Below are positions 25,762-36,402 of a DNA stretch of 64,000 nucleotides, piece by piece. The DNA lies in contig JAHJVW010000034.1 in NCBI GenBank assembly GCA_018828585.1, positions 1 to 64,000 of the forward strand. The letters run 5' to 3'. Every line of letters begins with the position of its first letter. The stretch's first letter is position 1. The notes beneath the pieces are model-generated. The model was given only the letters and a program-made list of their open reading frames with translations. It had not been told where the DNA came from and ran no database searches. The position numbers were made by a program, and so were the translations under genes. Source of the stretch: Bacteroidota bacterium (GTDB taxonomy: Bacteria; Bacteroidota; Bacteroidia; Sphingobacteriales; Sphingobacteriaceae).

Positions 25762-26016
25762 AGTTTAGGAAAGGTTTTTCTATCATTTATAAGACCAATC
25801 TCGTTTGGTATCAGGCTGCTTTGCTAAACTTCTAAGTCATTTTTCATCAGAACAAGCAAATTTCCGATTGATGACGCTTTCACCATCGGTTTAATTAACC
25901 TTATATCTATAAAAATTATTCTTAACGCCTTAGCGACAGCCATTGGATACTTAACTAGTAAGAGCAAAAGTAAGACTTAAGAAATCGATAAGCTTTACAG
26001 CGCCGTTTCTAAAGCA

Positions 26017-26050
26017 AAAGACCTCTAACATTAAATGTTAAAGGTCTTTT
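26017..26050 (-). terminator. Terminator of the ribosomal S10-spc-alpha cluster
   Basis: AAAAGACCTCTAACAT (26017-26032) pairs with ATGTTAAAGGTCTTTT (26035-26050) apart from one mismatch, 22 bases after the rplQ stop. Confidence 0.75.
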
Positions 26051-26071
26051 TATTATTCTAATCAACAATTA

Positions 26072-26623
26072 CTATGCTGATTTTTCCTCTTCAGAATCTG
26101 GTGTTTCTTCTACTGCTGGAGTTTCTTTAACTTTAGGAGCTTTTTCTTCAACTACCACTGCTTCTTCAGCTTTAGCATCTGCTACCGGAGCATCAGCTTT
26201 TTTAGTTTTAGCACCTCTTCTACGTGTTGTTTTCTTCTCTGGTGTTGCAGAAGGATTGTAAGTTTCATTGAAATCAACTAACTCGATAATTGCCATTTCA
26301 GCGTTATCACCTAAACGGTTTCCTAATTTAACAATTCTAGTATATCCACCTGGACGAGTTGCTACTTTCTCTGCCACTTCACGGAATAAAGTAGTAACTA
26401 CTTCTTTATTTTGTAAGTAAGCAAATACGGTACGACGAGAATGTGTAGTATCGTTTTTAGACTTTGTAATTAATGGCTCAACATAAATACGTAATGCTTT
26501 TGCTTTTGCAATAGTTGTTGTAATACGCTTGTGCTCGATAAGCGAAGAGGCCATATTCGCCAACATTGATTTTCTGTGGGCTGTCTTACGACCTAAGTGA
26601 TTAAATTTCTTTCCGTGTCTCAT
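26072..26623 (-). CDS. rplQ: 50S ribosomal protein L17 with long acidic/basic tail
   Basis: 183 residues against about 127 in E. coli. The L17 core [38 protein letters not shown] and [25 protein letters not shown] is followed by about 60 residues of low complexity: [13 protein letters not shown], then glutamate/valine/proline repeats. Such extensions are usual in Bacteroidota. Last gene of the cluster, 75 bases after rpoA. Confidence 0.96.
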   Translation of the reverse strand: MRHGKKFNHLGRKTAHRKSMLANMASSLIEHKRITTTIAKAKALRIYVEPLITKSKNDTTHSRRTVFAYLQNKEVVTTLFREVAEKVATRPGGYTRIVKLGNRLGDNAEMAIIELVDFNETYNPSATPEKKTTRRRGAKTKKADAPVADAKAEEAVVVEEKAPKVKETPAVEETPDSEEEKSA

Positions 26624-26698
26624 TACTTTATTTATTTGCGCATACCGTCAGCTCTAGCCTCAATGGCGAGCCGGGAATTATGCGTCATTTTCGCTTTA

Positions 26699-27691
26699 TT
26701 ATTCTTCGTCTAATTTAAACTTAGACAAGTTCATACCAAAAGATAAACCTTTTGACTTTACTAATTCTTGTATCTCAGTTAATGATTTCTTACCAAAGTT
26801 TCTGAATTTTAACATATCAGCAACGTCATAAGAAACTAGCTCAGCTAAAGTTCTAATATCCGCAGCTTTTAAGCAATTTAATGCTCTAACTGAAAGATCA
26901 AGATCTACTAATTCTGTCTTCAATATTTTACGCATATGTAAAACTTCTTCGTCAACTTCTTTAGTTTCTTCTTTAGCTTGTGATTCTAATACTAAATTCT
27001 CGTCAGAGAACAACATAAAGTGCTGGATTAAAATCTTAGCAGCTTCTTTTAATGCCTCTTCTGGGTTAATTGAACCGTCAGTTGTGATATCTAAAACTAA
27101 TTTCTCATAATCAGTCTTTTGTTCAACTCTGAAGTTTTCAATAGTATATTTAACGTTTTTAATTGGCGTGTAAATAGAATCGATAGCAATCACTCCAACT
27201 GGTGCATCAGCGTTTTTGTTCTCTTCTGCCGCAATGTAACCTCTTCCTTTGTTGATAGTTAATTCAATTTCTAAAGTAACTGAATCTTCCATATTACAAA
27301 TCACAAAATCAGGATTTAATACCTCGAAATTGTTTGAAAATTTAGTGATGTCGCCGGCTTTAAAAGACTCTTGACCACTGATAATCACAAATATTTTTTC
27401 AGAATCACCAGAATCTCCGGTCTTCTTAAAACGCACTTGCTTTAAGTTCAAAATAATATCTACCACATCTTCGGCAACTCCTTTAATAGTTGAGAATTCG
27501 TGGGAAACACCTGAGAAACGTACTGAGGTAATTGCGTAACCTTCTAATGAAGAAAGCAGGATTCTTCTTAAAGCATTACCAATGGTAACACCAAATCCAG
27601 GTTCCAACGGACGAAATTCAAACGTACCATCGAAATCTGTTGATTTCTGCATAATAACTTTATCGGGTCTCTGAAATGCTAAAATTGTCAT
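26699..27691 (-). CDS. rpoA: DNA-directed RNA polymerase subunit alpha
   Basis: 330 residues. The N-terminal dimerisation domain (about 1-235) contains [23 protein letters not shown]-type sequence and the C-terminal domain (about 260-320) contains [16 protein letters not shown], the part that touches UP elements and activators. It assembles with beta and beta-prime. Stands 84 bases after rpsD, a wider gap than most in this cluster. Confidence 0.98.
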   Translation of the reverse strand: MTILAFQRPDKVIMQKSTDFDGTFEFRPLEPGFGVTIGNALRRILLSSLEGYAITSVRFSGVSHEFSTIKGVAEDVVDIILNLKQVRFKKTGDSGDSEKIFVIISGQESFKAGDITKFSNNFEVLNPDFVICNMEDSVTLEIELTINKGRGYIAAEENKNADAPVGVIAIDSIYTPIKNVKYTIENFRVEQKTDYEKLVLDITTDGSINPEEALKEAAKILIQHFMLFSDENLVLESQAKEETKEVDEEVLHMRKILKTELVDLDLSVRALNCLKAADIRTLAELVSYDVADMLKFRNFGKKSLTEIQELVKSKGLSFGMNLSKFKLDEE

Positions 27692-27775
27692 TTATTTTGC
27701 CTTATGTTTATCGTTAATTTTTGGATAAAACCACTAATTGCCGACTCTAAAAAGTCAGCAATTAGTAGTTTATCA

Positions 27776-28384
27776 TTATTTAGAGTACAATTCGACGATT
27801 AAGTTTTCCTTAATGTTTTCTGGGATACTTTCACGATCAGGATATTGTAAGAATTTTCCTGATAATGCTTTACCATCCCATGCTAACCAATTGTATTTAT
27901 TTATCATATGACCAGCAACTGAAATTGAAATAGCTTCCATTGATTTTGATTTCTCTCTTACTTCTACAACATCACCTGCCTTTAAAGTATAAGATGGAAT
28001 GTTAACTACTTCTCCGTTAACTAAGATGTGTCTGTGAGAAACCAATTGACGAGCACCAGATCTAGTTGGAGCAATACCGAAACGGTAAACTGCATTATCC
28101 AATCTTGCCTCTAACAATTGTAATAAGTTTGTACCAGTGATACCTTCTCTAGCGGATGCTTTTTTGAAAAGGTTAGAGAATTGCTTCTCTAATACACCGT
28201 AAGTGTATTTTACTTTCTGCTTCTCTTGTAATTGAGTTGCATATTCTGATTGCTTTCCTCTTCTTTTAGAAGCACCATGCTGACCTGGAGGATAGTTTTT
28301 TCTGTCTAATGCCTTATCAGGACCGAAGATTGGTTCTCTGAATTTACGGGCGATCTTTGATTTTGGACCTGTATATCTTGCCAT
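27776..28384 (-). CDS. rpsD: 30S ribosomal protein S4
   Basis: 202 residues. [20 protein letters not shown] replaces the zinc-binding N-terminus of some S4 forms; no cysteine motif is present. The S4 RNA-binding domain is seen in [20 protein letters not shown] and [16 protein letters not shown]. Primary 16S binder. 66 bases after rpsK. Confidence 0.98.
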   Translation of the reverse strand: MARYTGPKSKIARKFREPIFGPDKALDRKNYPPGQHGASKRRGKQSEYATQLQEKQKVKYTYGVLEKQFSNLFKKASAREGITGTNLLQLLEARLDNAVYRFGIAPTRSGARQLVSHRHILVNGEVVNIPSYTLKAGDVVEVREKSKSMEAISISVAGHMINKYNWLAWDGKALSGKFLQYPDRESIPENIKENLIVELYSK

Positions 28385-28450
28385 TTTTGTGTTTTTTAAA
28401 GTATCAACTCAGCAAAACCTGAGTGAATCTTAGCTTTAAAACTTAATTAA

Positions 28451-28840
28451 TTAAACTCTTCTTCTTTTAGGTGGACGACATCCGTTGTGAGGAAGTGGCG
28501 TAATATCTTTTATAGTTGTTACTTCCAATCCTGAACTTTGTAATGTACGAATTGCTGATTCACGACCAGAGCCCGGACCTTTTACAAATACTTCAACTTT
28601 ACGTAATCCTAAATCATGTGCTACTTTACCGCAATCAATTGCAGCCTGCGAAGCAGCATATGGAGTGTTCTTTTTAGAACCTTTAAATCCTTGCTTTCCA
28701 GCAGATGACCAGGAAATTGTTTGTCCCTGATTGTTGGTTAGCGTGATAATGATGTTATTAAATGTCGCGTTGATATGAGCTTGACCAATTGGTTCAACTA
28801 CAACAACACGTTTTTTAGTAACTTTTTTTGACTTAGCCAT
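28451..28840 (-). CDS. rpsK: 30S ribosomal protein S11
   Basis: 129 residues, usual length. Motifs are [41 protein letters not shown] and a C-terminus [17 protein letters not shown]. Binds the 30S platform and mRNA exit. Between rpsM (16 bases) and rpsD. Confidence 0.98.
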   Translation of the reverse strand: MAKSKKVTKKRVVVVEPIGQAHINATFNNIIITLTNNQGQTISWSSAGKQGFKGSKKNTPYAASQAAIDCGKVAHDLGLRKVEVFVKGPGSGRESAIRTLQSSGLEVTTIKDITPLPHNGCRPPKRRRV

Positions 28841-28856
28841 CTTTTACTATCAATTA

Positions 28857-29234
28857 TTATTTAGTAGCCTTTTTCTTATTCGCAACAGTTTTTCTCTTTC
28901 CTTTACGAGTACGAGAATTGTTCTTAGTTCTCTGACCACGTAATGGTAATCCTTTTCTGTGACGTAACCCTCTGTAACATCCAATATCCATTAAACGTTT
29001 GATGTTTAATTGAACCTCTGAGCGAAGTTGACCTTCTACTTTGATAGATTCATTGATAATGTTACGGATTGCTGTTAACTCTTCATCGGTCCAATCTTGA
29101 ACTTTTTTATCTACATTGATATCTGCCTGCTCCAATATTGACTGTGCAGTGCTTCTTCCGATACCGAAGATATAAGTAAGGCCGATCTCTCCTCTTTTGT
29201 TTTTTGGTAAATCAATACCTGCTATCCTTGCCAT
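28857..29234 (-). CDS. rpsM: 30S ribosomal protein S13
   Basis: 125 residues. Starts [20 protein letters not shown], with [14 protein letters not shown] and the C-terminal [20 protein letters not shown] in the tRNA-contacting tail. Located in the 30S head. 25 bases after rpmJ. Confidence 0.98.
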   Translation of the reverse strand: MARIAGIDLPKNKRGEIGLTYIFGIGRSTAQSILEQADINVDKKVQDWTDEELTAIRNIINESIKVEGQLRSEVQLNIKRLMDIGCYRGLRHRKGLPLRGQRTKNNSRTRKGKRKTVANKKKATK

Positions 29235-29259
29235 TTATTATTTGTTGATAGTTTAAAAA

Positions 29260-29376
29260 TTAACCTTGACGCTGTTTAAACTTTGGATTCTTTTTGTTGA
29301 TCACATAAAGTTTTCCTTTTCTGCGAATCACTTTGCAATCAGCGCTGCGTTTCTTAATGGATGCTCTAACTTTCAT
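29260..29376 (-). CDS. rpmJ: 50S ribosomal protein L36 (zinc-free form)
   Basis: 38 residues translated by hand: [20 protein letters not shown] then [18 protein letters not shown]. It has one cysteine only, so the four-ligand zinc site of classical L36 is missing. Stop and start leave 1 base between infA and this gene. Confidence 0.95.
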   Translation of the reverse strand: MKVRASIKKRSADCKVIRRKGKLYVINKKNPKFKQRQG

Positions 29377-29377
29377 T

Positions 29378-29596
29378 TTATTTATATCTATAAGTTATTC
29401 TACCTTTGGTTAGATCATATGGAGACATCTCCAATTTCACACGGTCTCCAGGTAAAATTTTAATGTAGTGCATTCTCATTTTACCAGAAATATGTGCTAT
29501 AATCTCATGCCCGTTCTCTAACTCAACACGGAACATTGCATTTGATAATGCTTCTTTTATTACTCCGTCTTGCTCTATCGAGGACTGTTTCGCCAT
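29378..29596 (-). CDS. infA: Translation initiation factor IF-1
   Basis: 72 residues, exactly the usual size, an OB fold. Motifs: [55 protein letters not shown]. It blocks the ribosomal A site during initiation. 71 bases after map; a -7-like TAATTTTG lies in that gap. Confidence 0.98.
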   Translation of the reverse strand: MAKQSSIEQDGVIKEALSNAMFRVELENGHEIIAHISGKMRMHYIKILPGDRVKLEMSPYDLTKGRITYRYK

Positions 29597-29640
29597 ATTT
29601 ATTTGATATTTACCTATTTAGCACCGCCCAAAGCGGGATG

Positions 29641-29648
29641 CAAAATTA
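29641..29648 (-). promoter_or_regulatory. Possible internal -7 element before infA
   Basis: The minus strand reads TAATTTTG, an exact TAnnTTTG, 45 bases before the infA ATG in an unusually wide gap. No -33 TTG at the right distance, so this is weak. Confidence 0.3.
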
Positions 29649-29667
29649 AGTAAAAATATTTAAAATC

Positions 29668-30450
29668 CTATTTTTTATTTAAAACTTCTTCTACGTATTC
29701 AAAAGTTGATAAAACATCAGCTTTACCCTTCTTAATCGCAACTGTATGCTCAAAATGTGCTGAAGGTTTTTGATCAATCGTTGAAACTGTCCAACCATCA
29801 TCCCAAAATTTAACTCCTGCTCTTCCAGCATTAATCATCGGCTCTATTGCCAATACCATGCCTTCTTCCAATTTTATCCCACTTCCTCTTTTCCCGTAGT
29901 TTGGAACTTCTGGCTTTTCATGCAAAGCTCTACCAACGCCATGTCCTACCAATTCTCTAACTACTCCAAATCCATTCTTCTCGGCATGTTCTTGAACTGC
30001 AAAGCCTATATCTCCAATTCTAGATCCAACAACCGCTTTCTCAATACCTAAAGCTAAACACTCCTTAGTTACATCTAGTAACTTTTGAGTTTCCTCAGCT
30101 ATGTTTCCGATTGTAAAAGTATATGCAGAATCTCCAAAATATTTATTCTTTATTACTCCACAATCAACAGAAACAATGTCTCCATCTTTCAGTATATATT
30201 CGCTTGGAAAACCATGTACTACTTGATCATTTAATGAAATACACAAGGTATACGGAAATCCATTATAATTTAAGAATGCCGGAACCGCTTTATGATCACG
30301 AATAAATTCCTCGGCAATTTTATTTAAGTAAGCTGTACTTACTCCTTCTTTAATTACTTTGGCAACTTCTGCATGAGTTTTTGAAACTAATAAAGAGCTT
30401 TCTCTAATGAGTTCAATTTCTTCTGCAGATTTGTAAGTTATTTTAGGCAT
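29668..30450 (-). CDS. map: Type I methionine aminopeptidase
   Basis: 260 residues. The five metal ligands are Asp96 (SVDCGV), Asp107 (FGDSAYTF), His170 (GHGVGRALHE), Glu203 (AIEPM) and Glu234 (HFEHTVAI). It removes the initiator methionine from nascent proteins in the cytosol. Between secY (8 bases upstream) and infA, its normal place in this phylum. Confidence 0.98.
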   Translation of the reverse strand: MPKITYKSAEEIELIRESSLLVSKTHAEVAKVIKEGVSTAYLNKIAEEFIRDHKAVPAFLNYNGFPYTLCISLNDQVVHGFPSEYILKDGDIVSVDCGVIKNKYFGDSAYTFTIGNIAEETQKLLDVTKECLALGIEKAVVGSRIGDIGFAVQEHAEKNGFGVVRELVGHGVGRALHEKPEVPNYGKRGSGIKLEEGMVLAIEPMINAGRAGVKFWDDGWTVSTIDQKPSAHFEHTVAIKKGKADVLSTFEYVEEVLNKK

Positions 30451-30458
30451 TATAAATA

Positions 30459-31793
30459 TTAAATTGCAGCTCCTGATCCTGTTGATACAGGTGAAGTACG
30501 CCCTTTAATCCTTCCTGTTTTCATTAACCCATCATAATGACGCATTAATAAGTGACTTTCTACTTGTTGCAAAGTGTCTAATACAACTGCTACTAAAATC
30601 AAAAGAGAAGTTCCCCCAAAGAAGTGAGCAAATTGTGAATTAACACCTGCAATAATAGCTAACGATGGTAATACTGCAATGATAGCCAGAAAAACAGACC
30701 CAGGAAAAGTAATCTTTGAAATGATACCATCAATAAAATCAGCAGTAGTTTTTCCTGGCTTAATACCCGGAACAAATCCACCATTCTTTTTCATATCATC
30801 TGCCATTTGATTAGGATTAATTGTAATGGCAGTATAGAAAAATGTAAATAGAATAATCAAAATAGCAAAAGTCAAATTATAATTAAAGGACGTATAATCA
30901 CTAAATGATGCTAAAATTGAGGATTGCGCATTTGGAAAAAATTGACCAATTGTTGATGGAATGAACATAATTGCTTGTGCAAAAATGATAGGCATAACAC
31001 CAGCTGCGTTCAATTTTAGAGGAATATACTGACGAACACCACCATATTGCTTATTACCAACAATCTTTTTAGCGTATTGAACAGGAACTTTTCTAGTTCC
31101 TTGAATAACTAATACAGTAAATATTACAACTCCGAATAAAGCTACAAACTCAATAAAAAAGGCAATTAATCCCCCTTGACCATTTTGGCGACTTAAGAAT
31201 TCGGCACCAATACCATAAGGCAATTGTGCGATAATTCCAACCATAATCAATATAGAAATACCATTACCAATACCTTTATCAGTAATTTTCTCTCCCATCC
31301 ACATCACAAACATAGTCCCTGCAGTTAAGATAAAAACGGAAGAAATAGTGAATAATGGGTCGCCAAATAATCTTGCGTCTGGTGCAATTTGAGATTTGAT
31401 ATATCCAATCGCTTGAAGTGCTGTTATACCTATGGTTAGATATCGAGTAATCTGATTGATTTTCTTCTGACCACTTTCACCTTCTTTTTGCATCTTTTGG
31501 AAATAAGGAACGGCTATACCTAATAACTGAACCACAATAGATGCAGAAATATATGGCATTACCCCTAATGCAAATATGGATGCCCTTGAGAAAGAACCTC
31601 CAGCGAACATGTTCAATAAGCCTAATAATCCTTCTTTAGCTTGTTGGTTGTTCAATGAGTTATGATCAACTCCAGGGAGAACAATAAAAGAACCAATTCT
31701 ATACACTAAAAGAATTAAAAGAGTGTATAATATACGCTCTCTTAATTCTTCAATTTTCCAAATATTGGATAAAGTTGTAAACAGCTTCTTCAT
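30459..31793 (-). CDS. secY: Protein translocase subunit SecY
   Basis: 444 residues with ten membrane helices. Visible landmarks are YRIGSFIVLPGVD after the first helix, GIGNGISILIMVGI, the cytosolic loop GTRKVPVQYAKKIVG, and the C-terminal LLMRHYDGLMKTGRIKGR. It forms the channel for protein export and membrane insertion. 3 bases after rplO. Confidence 0.98.
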   Translation of the reverse strand: MKKLFTTLSNIWKIEELRERILYTLLILLVYRIGSFIVLPGVDHNSLNNQQAKEGLLGLLNMFAGGSFSRASIFALGVMPYISASIVVQLLGIAVPYFQKMQKEGESGQKKINQITRYLTIGITALQAIGYIKSQIAPDARLFGDPLFTISSVFILTAGTMFVMWMGEKITDKGIGNGISILIMVGIIAQLPYGIGAEFLSRQNGQGGLIAFFIEFVALFGVVIFTVLVIQGTRKVPVQYAKKIVGNKQYGGVRQYIPLKLNAAGVMPIIFAQAIMFIPSTIGQFFPNAQSSILASFSDYTSFNYNLTFAILIILFTFFYTAITINPNQMADDMKKNGGFVPGIKPGKTTADFIDGIISKITFPGSVFLAIIAVLPSLAIIAGVNSQFAHFFGGTSLLILVAVVLDTLQQVESHLLMRHYDGLMKTGRIKGRTSPVSTGSGAAI

Positions 31794-31796
31794 TAA

Positions 31797-32243
31797 TTAT
31801 ATTTTTTCAACAGAACCGCCTAAAGCTTCAATAGCTTTTTGAGCAGCCGCTGTAAATGCATGTGCTTTAACCTCTAATTTAATTTTAACTTCACCTCTAC
31901 CCATGATTTTAACTAAATCATTTTTAGAAACTAAACCGTGTGATTTCATAGCCTCGAAATCAACAACTTTCAAATCAAATTTTTCAGATAAATTTTGTAG
32001 AACATCTAAATTAACACCTACATATTCTACTCTGTTTGGATTTTTAAATCCAACTTTAGGCACACGACGCTGTAAAGGCATTTGACCACCTTCAAAACCA
32101 ACTTTCGATTTATAACCAGAACGAGATCCAGCACCTTTATGTCCACGTGTTGATGTTCCACCACGTCCAGAACCGGTACCACGACCTATTCTTTTTCTGT
32201 TTTTTGTTGAACCTTCTGCAGGTTTTAAATTACTTAAATTCAT
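31797..32243 (-). CDS. rplO: 50S ribosomal protein L15
   Basis: 148 residues. Glycine-rich N-terminus [24 protein letters not shown] (read in two parts), [13 protein letters not shown] in the middle, and [17 protein letters not shown] at the end. Binds 23S rRNA. 5 bases after rpmD. Confidence 0.98.
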   Translation of the reverse strand: MNLSNLKPAEGSTKNRKRIGRGTGSGRGGTSTRGHKGAGSRSGYKSKVGFEGGQMPLQRRVPKVGFKNPNRVEYVGVNLDVLQNLSEKFDLKVVDFEAMKSHGLVSKNDLVKIMGRGEVKIKLEVKAHAFTAAAQKAIEALGGSVEKI

Positions 32244-32248
32244 GGTAA

Positions 32249-32428
32249 TTATACTTTTTCTATGGCTACCAAATGATTTACTTTCTTCACCATTCCGATA
32301 ATTGCCGGATTAGCTTCTACTTCTACGCTAGAGCTGATTTTTGTTAAACCTAAAGCTTGCATAGTTCTTTTTTGGCGTTCACTTCTGTCGATAACGCTCT
32401 TAATCTGGGTGATTTTTATCTTAGCCAT
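32249..32428 (-). CDS. rpmD: 50S ribosomal protein L30
   Basis: 59 residues, translated by hand because it is short. It begins [20 protein letters not shown] and continues with [20 protein letters not shown] and a C-terminus [15 protein letters not shown]. All L30 landmarks are present (QIKSxI, LGLxKI, GMVxKVxHLV). 4 bases after rpsE. Confidence 0.97.
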   Translation of the reverse strand: MAKIKITQIKSVIDRSERQKRTMQALGLTKISSSVEVEANPAIIGMVKKVNHLVAIEKV

Positions 32429-32432
32429 CTTC

Positions 32433-32951
32433 TTAACCGTTAAAAACTTTACTTAATGAAACACCTCTTTGTTGCGCAACTGAATGTGCATCTCTCAATT
32501 GTGATAAAGCAGAAATTGTTGCTTTAACCACGTTGTGAGGATTTGATGAACCTTTAGATTTAGCCAATACATTATGTACACCAGCAGATTCTAACACAGC
32601 TCTCATCGCACCACCAGCAATAACACCAGTACCATTTGCAGCAGGTTTTAAGAAAACAAAACCGCCTGAAAATTTACCAATTTGCTCATGAGGAATAGTT
32701 CCGTTAATAATAGGAACTTTTACCAAATTCTTCTTCGCATCATCAATTCCTTTAGCTATTGCCTCAGTAACTTCTTTTGCTTTACCTAAACCATAGCCTA
32801 CAACTCCATGCTCATCACCTACCACTACGATAGCAGAAAAACTGAAAGTACGACCACCCTTGGTAACCTTAGCAACACGTTGGATGCTAACCAAACGATC
32901 CTTTAATTCGATCTCGTTTGCTTTTACTCTTTTTATATTTATAGTTGACAT
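32433..32951 (-). CDS. rpsE: 30S ribosomal protein S5
   Basis: 172 residues. Double-stranded RNA-binding part: [20 protein letters not shown], with [14 protein letters not shown]. The C-terminal domain contains [20 protein letters not shown] and [10 protein letters not shown]. It helps decoding accuracy. 14 bases after rplR. Confidence 0.98.
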   Translation of the reverse strand: MSTINIKRVKANEIELKDRLVSIQRVAKVTKGGRTFSFSAIVVVGDEHGVVGYGLGKAKEVTEAIAKGIDDAKKNLVKVPIINGTIPHEQIGKFSGGFVFLKPAANGTGVIAGGAMRAVLESAGVHNVLAKSKGSSNPHNVVKATISALSQLRDAHSVAQQRGVSLSKVFNG

Positions 32952-32965
32952 CTCTACTTCTAAAA

Positions 32966-33322
32966 TTAAAAGATTAAACCAGCTTCACGAGCACCTTCGG
33001 CCAAAGATTTAACACGACCATGGTACAAGTAACCATTTCTATCAAAAACAACTTCTTTAATTCCAGCTGCAATTGCTTTCTCAGCAACTTTTTTACCTAC
33101 CTCTTTAGACTGATCTATTTTGGTACCTTTTGCACTGAAATCTTTTTCTGAAGATGAGGCAGCAACTAACGTTATGCCGCCATTGTCATCGATAATTTGA
33201 GCATAAATTCCTTTGTTACTTCTGAATACAGATAAACGTGGACGCTCTGGTGAACCAGTAATTCTTTTTCTGATTCCCTTTTTTATTCTCTCCCTGCGGG
33301 ATAATTTAATTTTTCCTGCCAT
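32966..33322 (-). CDS. rplR: 50S ribosomal protein L18
   Basis: 118 residues. [20 protein letters not shown], then [20 protein letters not shown] and [19 protein letters not shown] at the C-terminus. Binds 5S rRNA with L5. 5 bases after rplF. Confidence 0.98.
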   Translation of the reverse strand: MAGKIKLSRRERIKKGIRKRITGSPERPRLSVFRSNKGIYAQIIDDNGGITLVAASSSEKDFSAKGTKIDQSKEVGKKVAEKAIAAGIKEVVFDRNGYLYHGRVKSLAEGAREAGLIF

Positions 33323-33327
33323 GACAA

Positions 33328-33885
33328 TTATTTTTTAGATGCTGACTTACCTGCTTTTCTTCTCAATTGCTCACCAACAAACTTGATACCTTTACCTTTG
33401 TAAGGTTCTGGTGCTCTTAATGAACGAATTTTAGCTGCTACCTGACCAAGCAATTGCTTATCAATAGATTCTAAAATAATTGTTGGATTCTTTCCTTTTT
33501 CTGCTGTAGTTACAACTTTAATTTCTGGAGGAAGTGCAAATACAATATGGTGAGAGTATCCTAAAACTAAATCTAAGGTATTCCCTTGATTCGTTGCTCT
33601 ATAACCAACACCTACTAATTCTTGTTCTACTTTATAACCTTCAGTTACACCAACAACCATATTGTTGATCAAAGAACGGTACAAACCATGTAATGCTTTG
33701 TGACGTTTTTGTTCTGATGGACGTGTTACTAAAATATTACCATCTTCTTGAGATACGGTAATATCTGAATCAACTTTCTGACTCAATTCTCCTTTAGGGC
33801 CTTTTACAGTTACTGTATTATCAGAAGCTAATGTAAAAGTTACACCAGATGGGATTGCTATTGGGGCTTTTCCTATTCTTGACAT
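33328..33885 (-). CDS. rplF: 50S ribosomal protein L6
   Basis: 185 residues with the two alpha/beta repeats of L6. [15 protein letters not shown] opens the first; the second ends in [20 protein letters not shown]. Near the factor-binding site of the 50S subunit. 16 bases after rpsH. Confidence 0.98.
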   Translation of the reverse strand: MSRIGKAPIAIPSGVTFTLASDNTVTVKGPKGELSQKVDSDITVSQEDGNILVTRPSEQKRHKALHGLYRSLINNMVVGVTEGYKVEQELVGVGYRATNQGNTLDLVLGYSHHIVFALPPEIKVVTTAEKGKNPTIILESIDKQLLGQVAAKIRSLRAPEPYKGKGIKFVGEQLRRKAGKSASKK

Positions 33886-33901
33886 CTCTTTATCCTCCTA
33901 A

Positions 33902-34300
33902 TTAGTATACGTAACATAAAACTTCACCGCCAACATTTAATTGCTTCGCTTCTTTGTCGGTCATTACACCTTTAGAAGTTGACATGATAGCGATTCCTAA
34001 ACCATTTAATACTCTTGGCATATTGCCCATACCTGCATACTTTCTCAAACCTGGTTTACTTGCTCTCGCAATGCTGCGAATAGCAGGAATTTTAGTTATT
34101 GGATGATATTTTAAAGCTACTTTTATAGTGCCTTGAACATCATTATCTTCAAACTTGTAATTCGTAATGTAACCTTTATCAAAAAGTACTTTTGTAATTT
34201 CCTTTTTGAGGTTTGATGCAGGAATTTCTACAACCCTGTGGTTGGCCTTTATGGCATTCCTTACTCTTGTAAGATAATCTGCGATTGGATCTGTGTACAT
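33902..34300 (-). CDS. rpsH: 30S ribosomal protein S8
   Basis: 132 residues from the ATG at 34300, reading MYTDPIADYLTRVRNA. A longer frame with 13 more residues exists but does not fit the family. C-terminal GLGIAIMSTSKGVMTDKEAK is conserved. It binds the central 16S domain. The 74-base gap from rpsN includes a -7-like TACCTTTG, so a secondary promoter is possible. Confidence 0.97.
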   Translation of the reverse strand: MYTDPIADYLTRVRNAIKANHRVVEIPASNLKKEITKVLFDKGYITNYKFEDNDVQGTIKVALKYHPITKIPAIRSIARASKPGLRKYAGMGNMPRVLNGLGIAIMSTSKGVMTDKEAKQLNVGGEVLCYVY

Positions 34301-34336
34301 TTTATTATTTATAAATAAAAAGAATTTTTCGGACCG

Positions 34337-34344
34337 CAAAGGTA
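34337..34344 (-). promoter_or_regulatory. Possible internal -7 element before rpsH
   Basis: The minus strand reads TACCTTTG, an exact TAnnTTTG, 36 bases before the rpsH ATG in the widest gap of the S10-spc part. A -33 element is not evident. Confidence 0.35.
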
Positions 34345-34374
34345 CAAAAAATCCTCATTGTTTTGTTTTTATAT

Positions 34375-34644
34375 TTACCAGCTGGCTTTTCTTACTCCTG
34401 GGATTTTACCTGCTAATGCCATTTCGCGGAAAGTTACCCTTGAAATACCAAATTGACGCATGTAACCTCTAGGGCGCCCTGTTAGTTTACAACGATTGTG
34501 TAAACGAACTGGTGAAGAATTTTTAGGTAATTTATCTAAACCTTCAAAATCTCCAGCTGCTTTCAATGCTTCTCTTTTTGAAGCATATTTGGCAACCATT
34601 TTCTGACGCTTTAACTCGCGAGCTTTTATTCCTTCTTTAGCCAT
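34375..34644 (-). CDS. rpsN: 30S ribosomal protein S14 (zinc-free, long form)
   Basis: 89 residues. Motifs: [39 protein letters not shown] and [19 protein letters not shown]. Only one cysteine, so this is the C-minus type without zinc. Its start overlaps rplE by 8 bases. Confidence 0.98.
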   Translation of the reverse strand: MAKEGIKARELKRQKMVAKYASKREALKAAGDFEGLDKLPKNSSPVRLHNRCKLTGRPRGYMRQFGISRVTFREMALAGKIPGVRKASW

Positions 34645-35206
34645 TATGAACTATGTTATGATTTTTAAATGGTAAACCGAATTGCTTCAATAACTCTAGT
34701 GCTTCCAAATCAGTAGCTGCTGTAGTTACAAAAGTGATATCCATACCTTGAATTTTATTGATTTTATCGATATTGATTTCAGGGAATATGATTTGTTCAG
34801 AAACACCTAAAGTATAGTTTCCTCTTCCATCAAAACCTTTATCATTAATACCTTTGAAATCACGAATACGAGGCAATGCAACAGAAATCAAACGATCTAA
34901 GAATTCAAACATTTGATTATCGCGTAAAGTTACACGAACACCAACTGGCATTCCCTTACGTAATTTGAAGTTTGAAATATCTTTTTTAGACTTTGCAGAA
35001 ACTGCTTGTTGTCCAGTAATAGTAGTTAATTCAGAAATTGCTGATTCAACTACTTTCTTATCAGTTACTCCTGCGCCAACACCTTGGTTAATCGCAATTT
35101 TGAGCAACTTAGGTACTTGCATTACACTCTTATATTGGAATTTATCCTTCAAAGATGATACAATTTCCTCTTTATATTTATTTTTTAATCTTGGTGCGTA
35201 AGCCAT
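34637..35206 (-). CDS. rplE: 50S ribosomal protein L5
   Basis: 189 residues. Landmarks are [33 protein letters not shown] and the 5S-binding loop [18 protein letters not shown]. Part of the central protuberance. Overlaps rplX by one base upstream and rpsN by 8 bases downstream. Confidence 0.98.
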   Translation of the reverse strand: MAYAPRLKNKYKEEIVSSLKDKFQYKSVMQVPKLLKIAINQGVGAGVTDKKVVESAISELTTITGQQAVSAKSKKDISNFKLRKGMPVGVRVTLRDNQMFEFLDRLISVALPRIRDFKGINDKGFDGRGNYTLGVSEQIIFPEINIDKINKIQGMDITFVTTAATDLEALELLKQFGLPFKNHNIVHNG

Positions 35207-35538
35207 TACTTAATTTCCTCCCCAGATTTTTTAGCTATTCTAATTACTTTCCCATCTTCATTTCTCTTTTTAGCTATTCTAGTTGCATTTCCTGATTTAG
35301 GGTCAATTAAACTAACATTAGAAATATGAATTGGGGCTTCCATTTTATTAATTCCGCCGTTTGGATTAGCTGCATTTGGTTTAGTGTGCTTTGAAACCAT
35401 ATTCGCTCCCTCTACTAAAACTCTATCAGTTTTAGTGATCACTTCTAATACCTTACCTTGCTGACCCTTAGAGTCTCCGGCTATCACTTTTACTAAATCA
35501 CCTTTACGGATATTTAGTTTTACATTTTTCTTTTCCAT
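35206..35538 (-). CDS. rplX: 50S ribosomal protein L24
   Basis: 110 residues with the KOW motif: [20 protein letters not shown]. It initiates 50S assembly. Stop overlaps the rplE ATG by one base; it starts 1 base after rplN. Confidence 0.98.
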   Translation of the reverse strand: MEKKNVKLNIRKGDLVKVIAGDSKGQQGKVLEVITKTDRVLVEGANMVSKHTKPNAANPNGGINKMEAPIHISNVSLIDPKSGNATRIAKKRNEDGKVIRIAKKSGEEIK

Positions 35539-35539
35539 A

Positions 35540-35908
35540 TTATAAAACCTCCGGCGCTAATGATACAATTTTCATGAATTGTTTCTCACGCAACTCTCTA
35601 GCTACTGGACCAAAGATACGAGTACCTCTTGGCTCATCTTGAGCGTTTAACAATACAGCTGCGTTATCGTCGAAACGGATATAAGAACCGTCTTTTCTTC
35701 TGATTTCCTTTTTAGTTCTTACAACTACGGCCTTAGATACTGTTCCTTTTTTGATGTTTCCTGATGGAATTGCACTTTTAACAGTTACAACCACCTTATC
35801 ACCAATAGAGGCATATCTTTTACCGGTACCGCCCAACACTCTAATCACTAAAACTTCTTTAGCTCCAGAGTTGTCGGCAACATTCAATCTTGATTCTTGT
35901 TGTACCAT
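35540..35908 (-). CDS. rplN: 50S ribosomal protein L14
   Basis: 122 residues. [40 protein letters not shown] and [19 protein letters not shown] are the family marks. It makes a bridge to the 30S subunit. 1 base after rpsQ. Confidence 0.98.
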   Translation of the reverse strand: MVQQESRLNVADNSGAKEVLVIRVLGGTGKRYASIGDKVVVTVKSAIPSGNIKKGTVSKAVVVRTKKEIRRKDGSYIRFDDNAAVLLNAQDEPRGTRIFGPVARELREKQFMKIVSLAPEVL

Positions 35909-35909
35909 T

Positions 35910-36164
35910 TTATTTAGCCCTTTCTAAAATTTCAACTAATCTCCAGTTCTTATTCTTACTCAGCGGACGTGTCTCCATGATCAGAACGGTATCACCGATA
36001 CCGCAATCATTTTTCTCGTCATGAGCCATAAATTTGGTAGTCGTCTTTACGAACTTACCATAAATTGGGTGCTTCACTTTTCTCTCAACTGCAACTACAA
36101 TAGACTTGTCCATCTTATTGCTCATCACTAACCCAGATCTTGTTTTTCTTAATTTTCTTTCCAT
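35910..36164 (-). CDS. rpsQ: 30S ribosomal protein S17
   Basis: 84 residues, OB fold, with [34 protein letters not shown] and [20 protein letters not shown]. Binds the 5' domain of 16S rRNA. 14 bases after rpmC. Confidence 0.98.
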   Translation of the reverse strand: MERKLRKTRSGLVMSNKMDKSIVVAVERKVKHPIYGKFVKTTTKFMAHDEKNDCGIGDTVLIMETRPLSKNKNWRLVEILERAK

Positions 36165-36178
36165 TTCGACTGTAAAAA

Positions 36179-36391
36179 TTATGAATTACTTTCAGAAGCT
36201 GTCTTAGCTTTACGCTGAGTTAATTCAGTATTTAGGCGAGCAACAACCTTTCTCGCTTTGTTTATTCTTGTAGGATTTTCAATTGCAGAAACTGCATGAG
36301 CAAATTTTAACTTCGTTAAAGTTGCTTTCTCCTCCTGAATTCTGGTAACGACTTCCTCGTTAGACAGATCTTTTATTTCTGAGTATTTCAT
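36179..36391 (-). CDS. rpmC: 50S ribosomal protein L29
   Basis: 70 residues, a two-helix protein: [20 protein letters not shown], then [20 protein letters not shown]. Sits at the polypeptide exit beside L23. 11 bases after rplP. Confidence 0.97.
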   Translation of the reverse strand: MKYSEIKDLSNEEVVTRIQEEKATLTKLKFAHAVSAIENPTRINKARKVVARLNTELTQRKAKTASESNS

Positions 36392-36402
36392 TGTTGTTAT
36401 GA

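Larger units (their letters stand above)
25687..26071. other. Intergenic region between rpsF and the end of rplQ
   Basis: About 385 bases: the rpsF promoter (25730-25761) at the left, the rplQ-operon terminator (26017-26050) at the right. The plus-strand frame 25828-25980 stays open for 50 codons, ending ALATAIGYLTSKSKSKT, but has no start codon and was not recognised. Confidence 0.5.

Noticed and set aside
25828-25980. Plus-strand 50-codon open frame ending ALATAIGYLTSKSKSKT, between rpsF and rplQ.
   Set aside because: No start codon and no family recognised; hydrophobic and low in complexity. Could be chance in AT-rich DNA, so only mentioned in the intergenic entry.
34301-34339. N-terminal extension of S8 by 13 residues.
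   Set aside because: The family begins at MYTDPIADYLTRVRN; the extension lies over the possible internal promoter.
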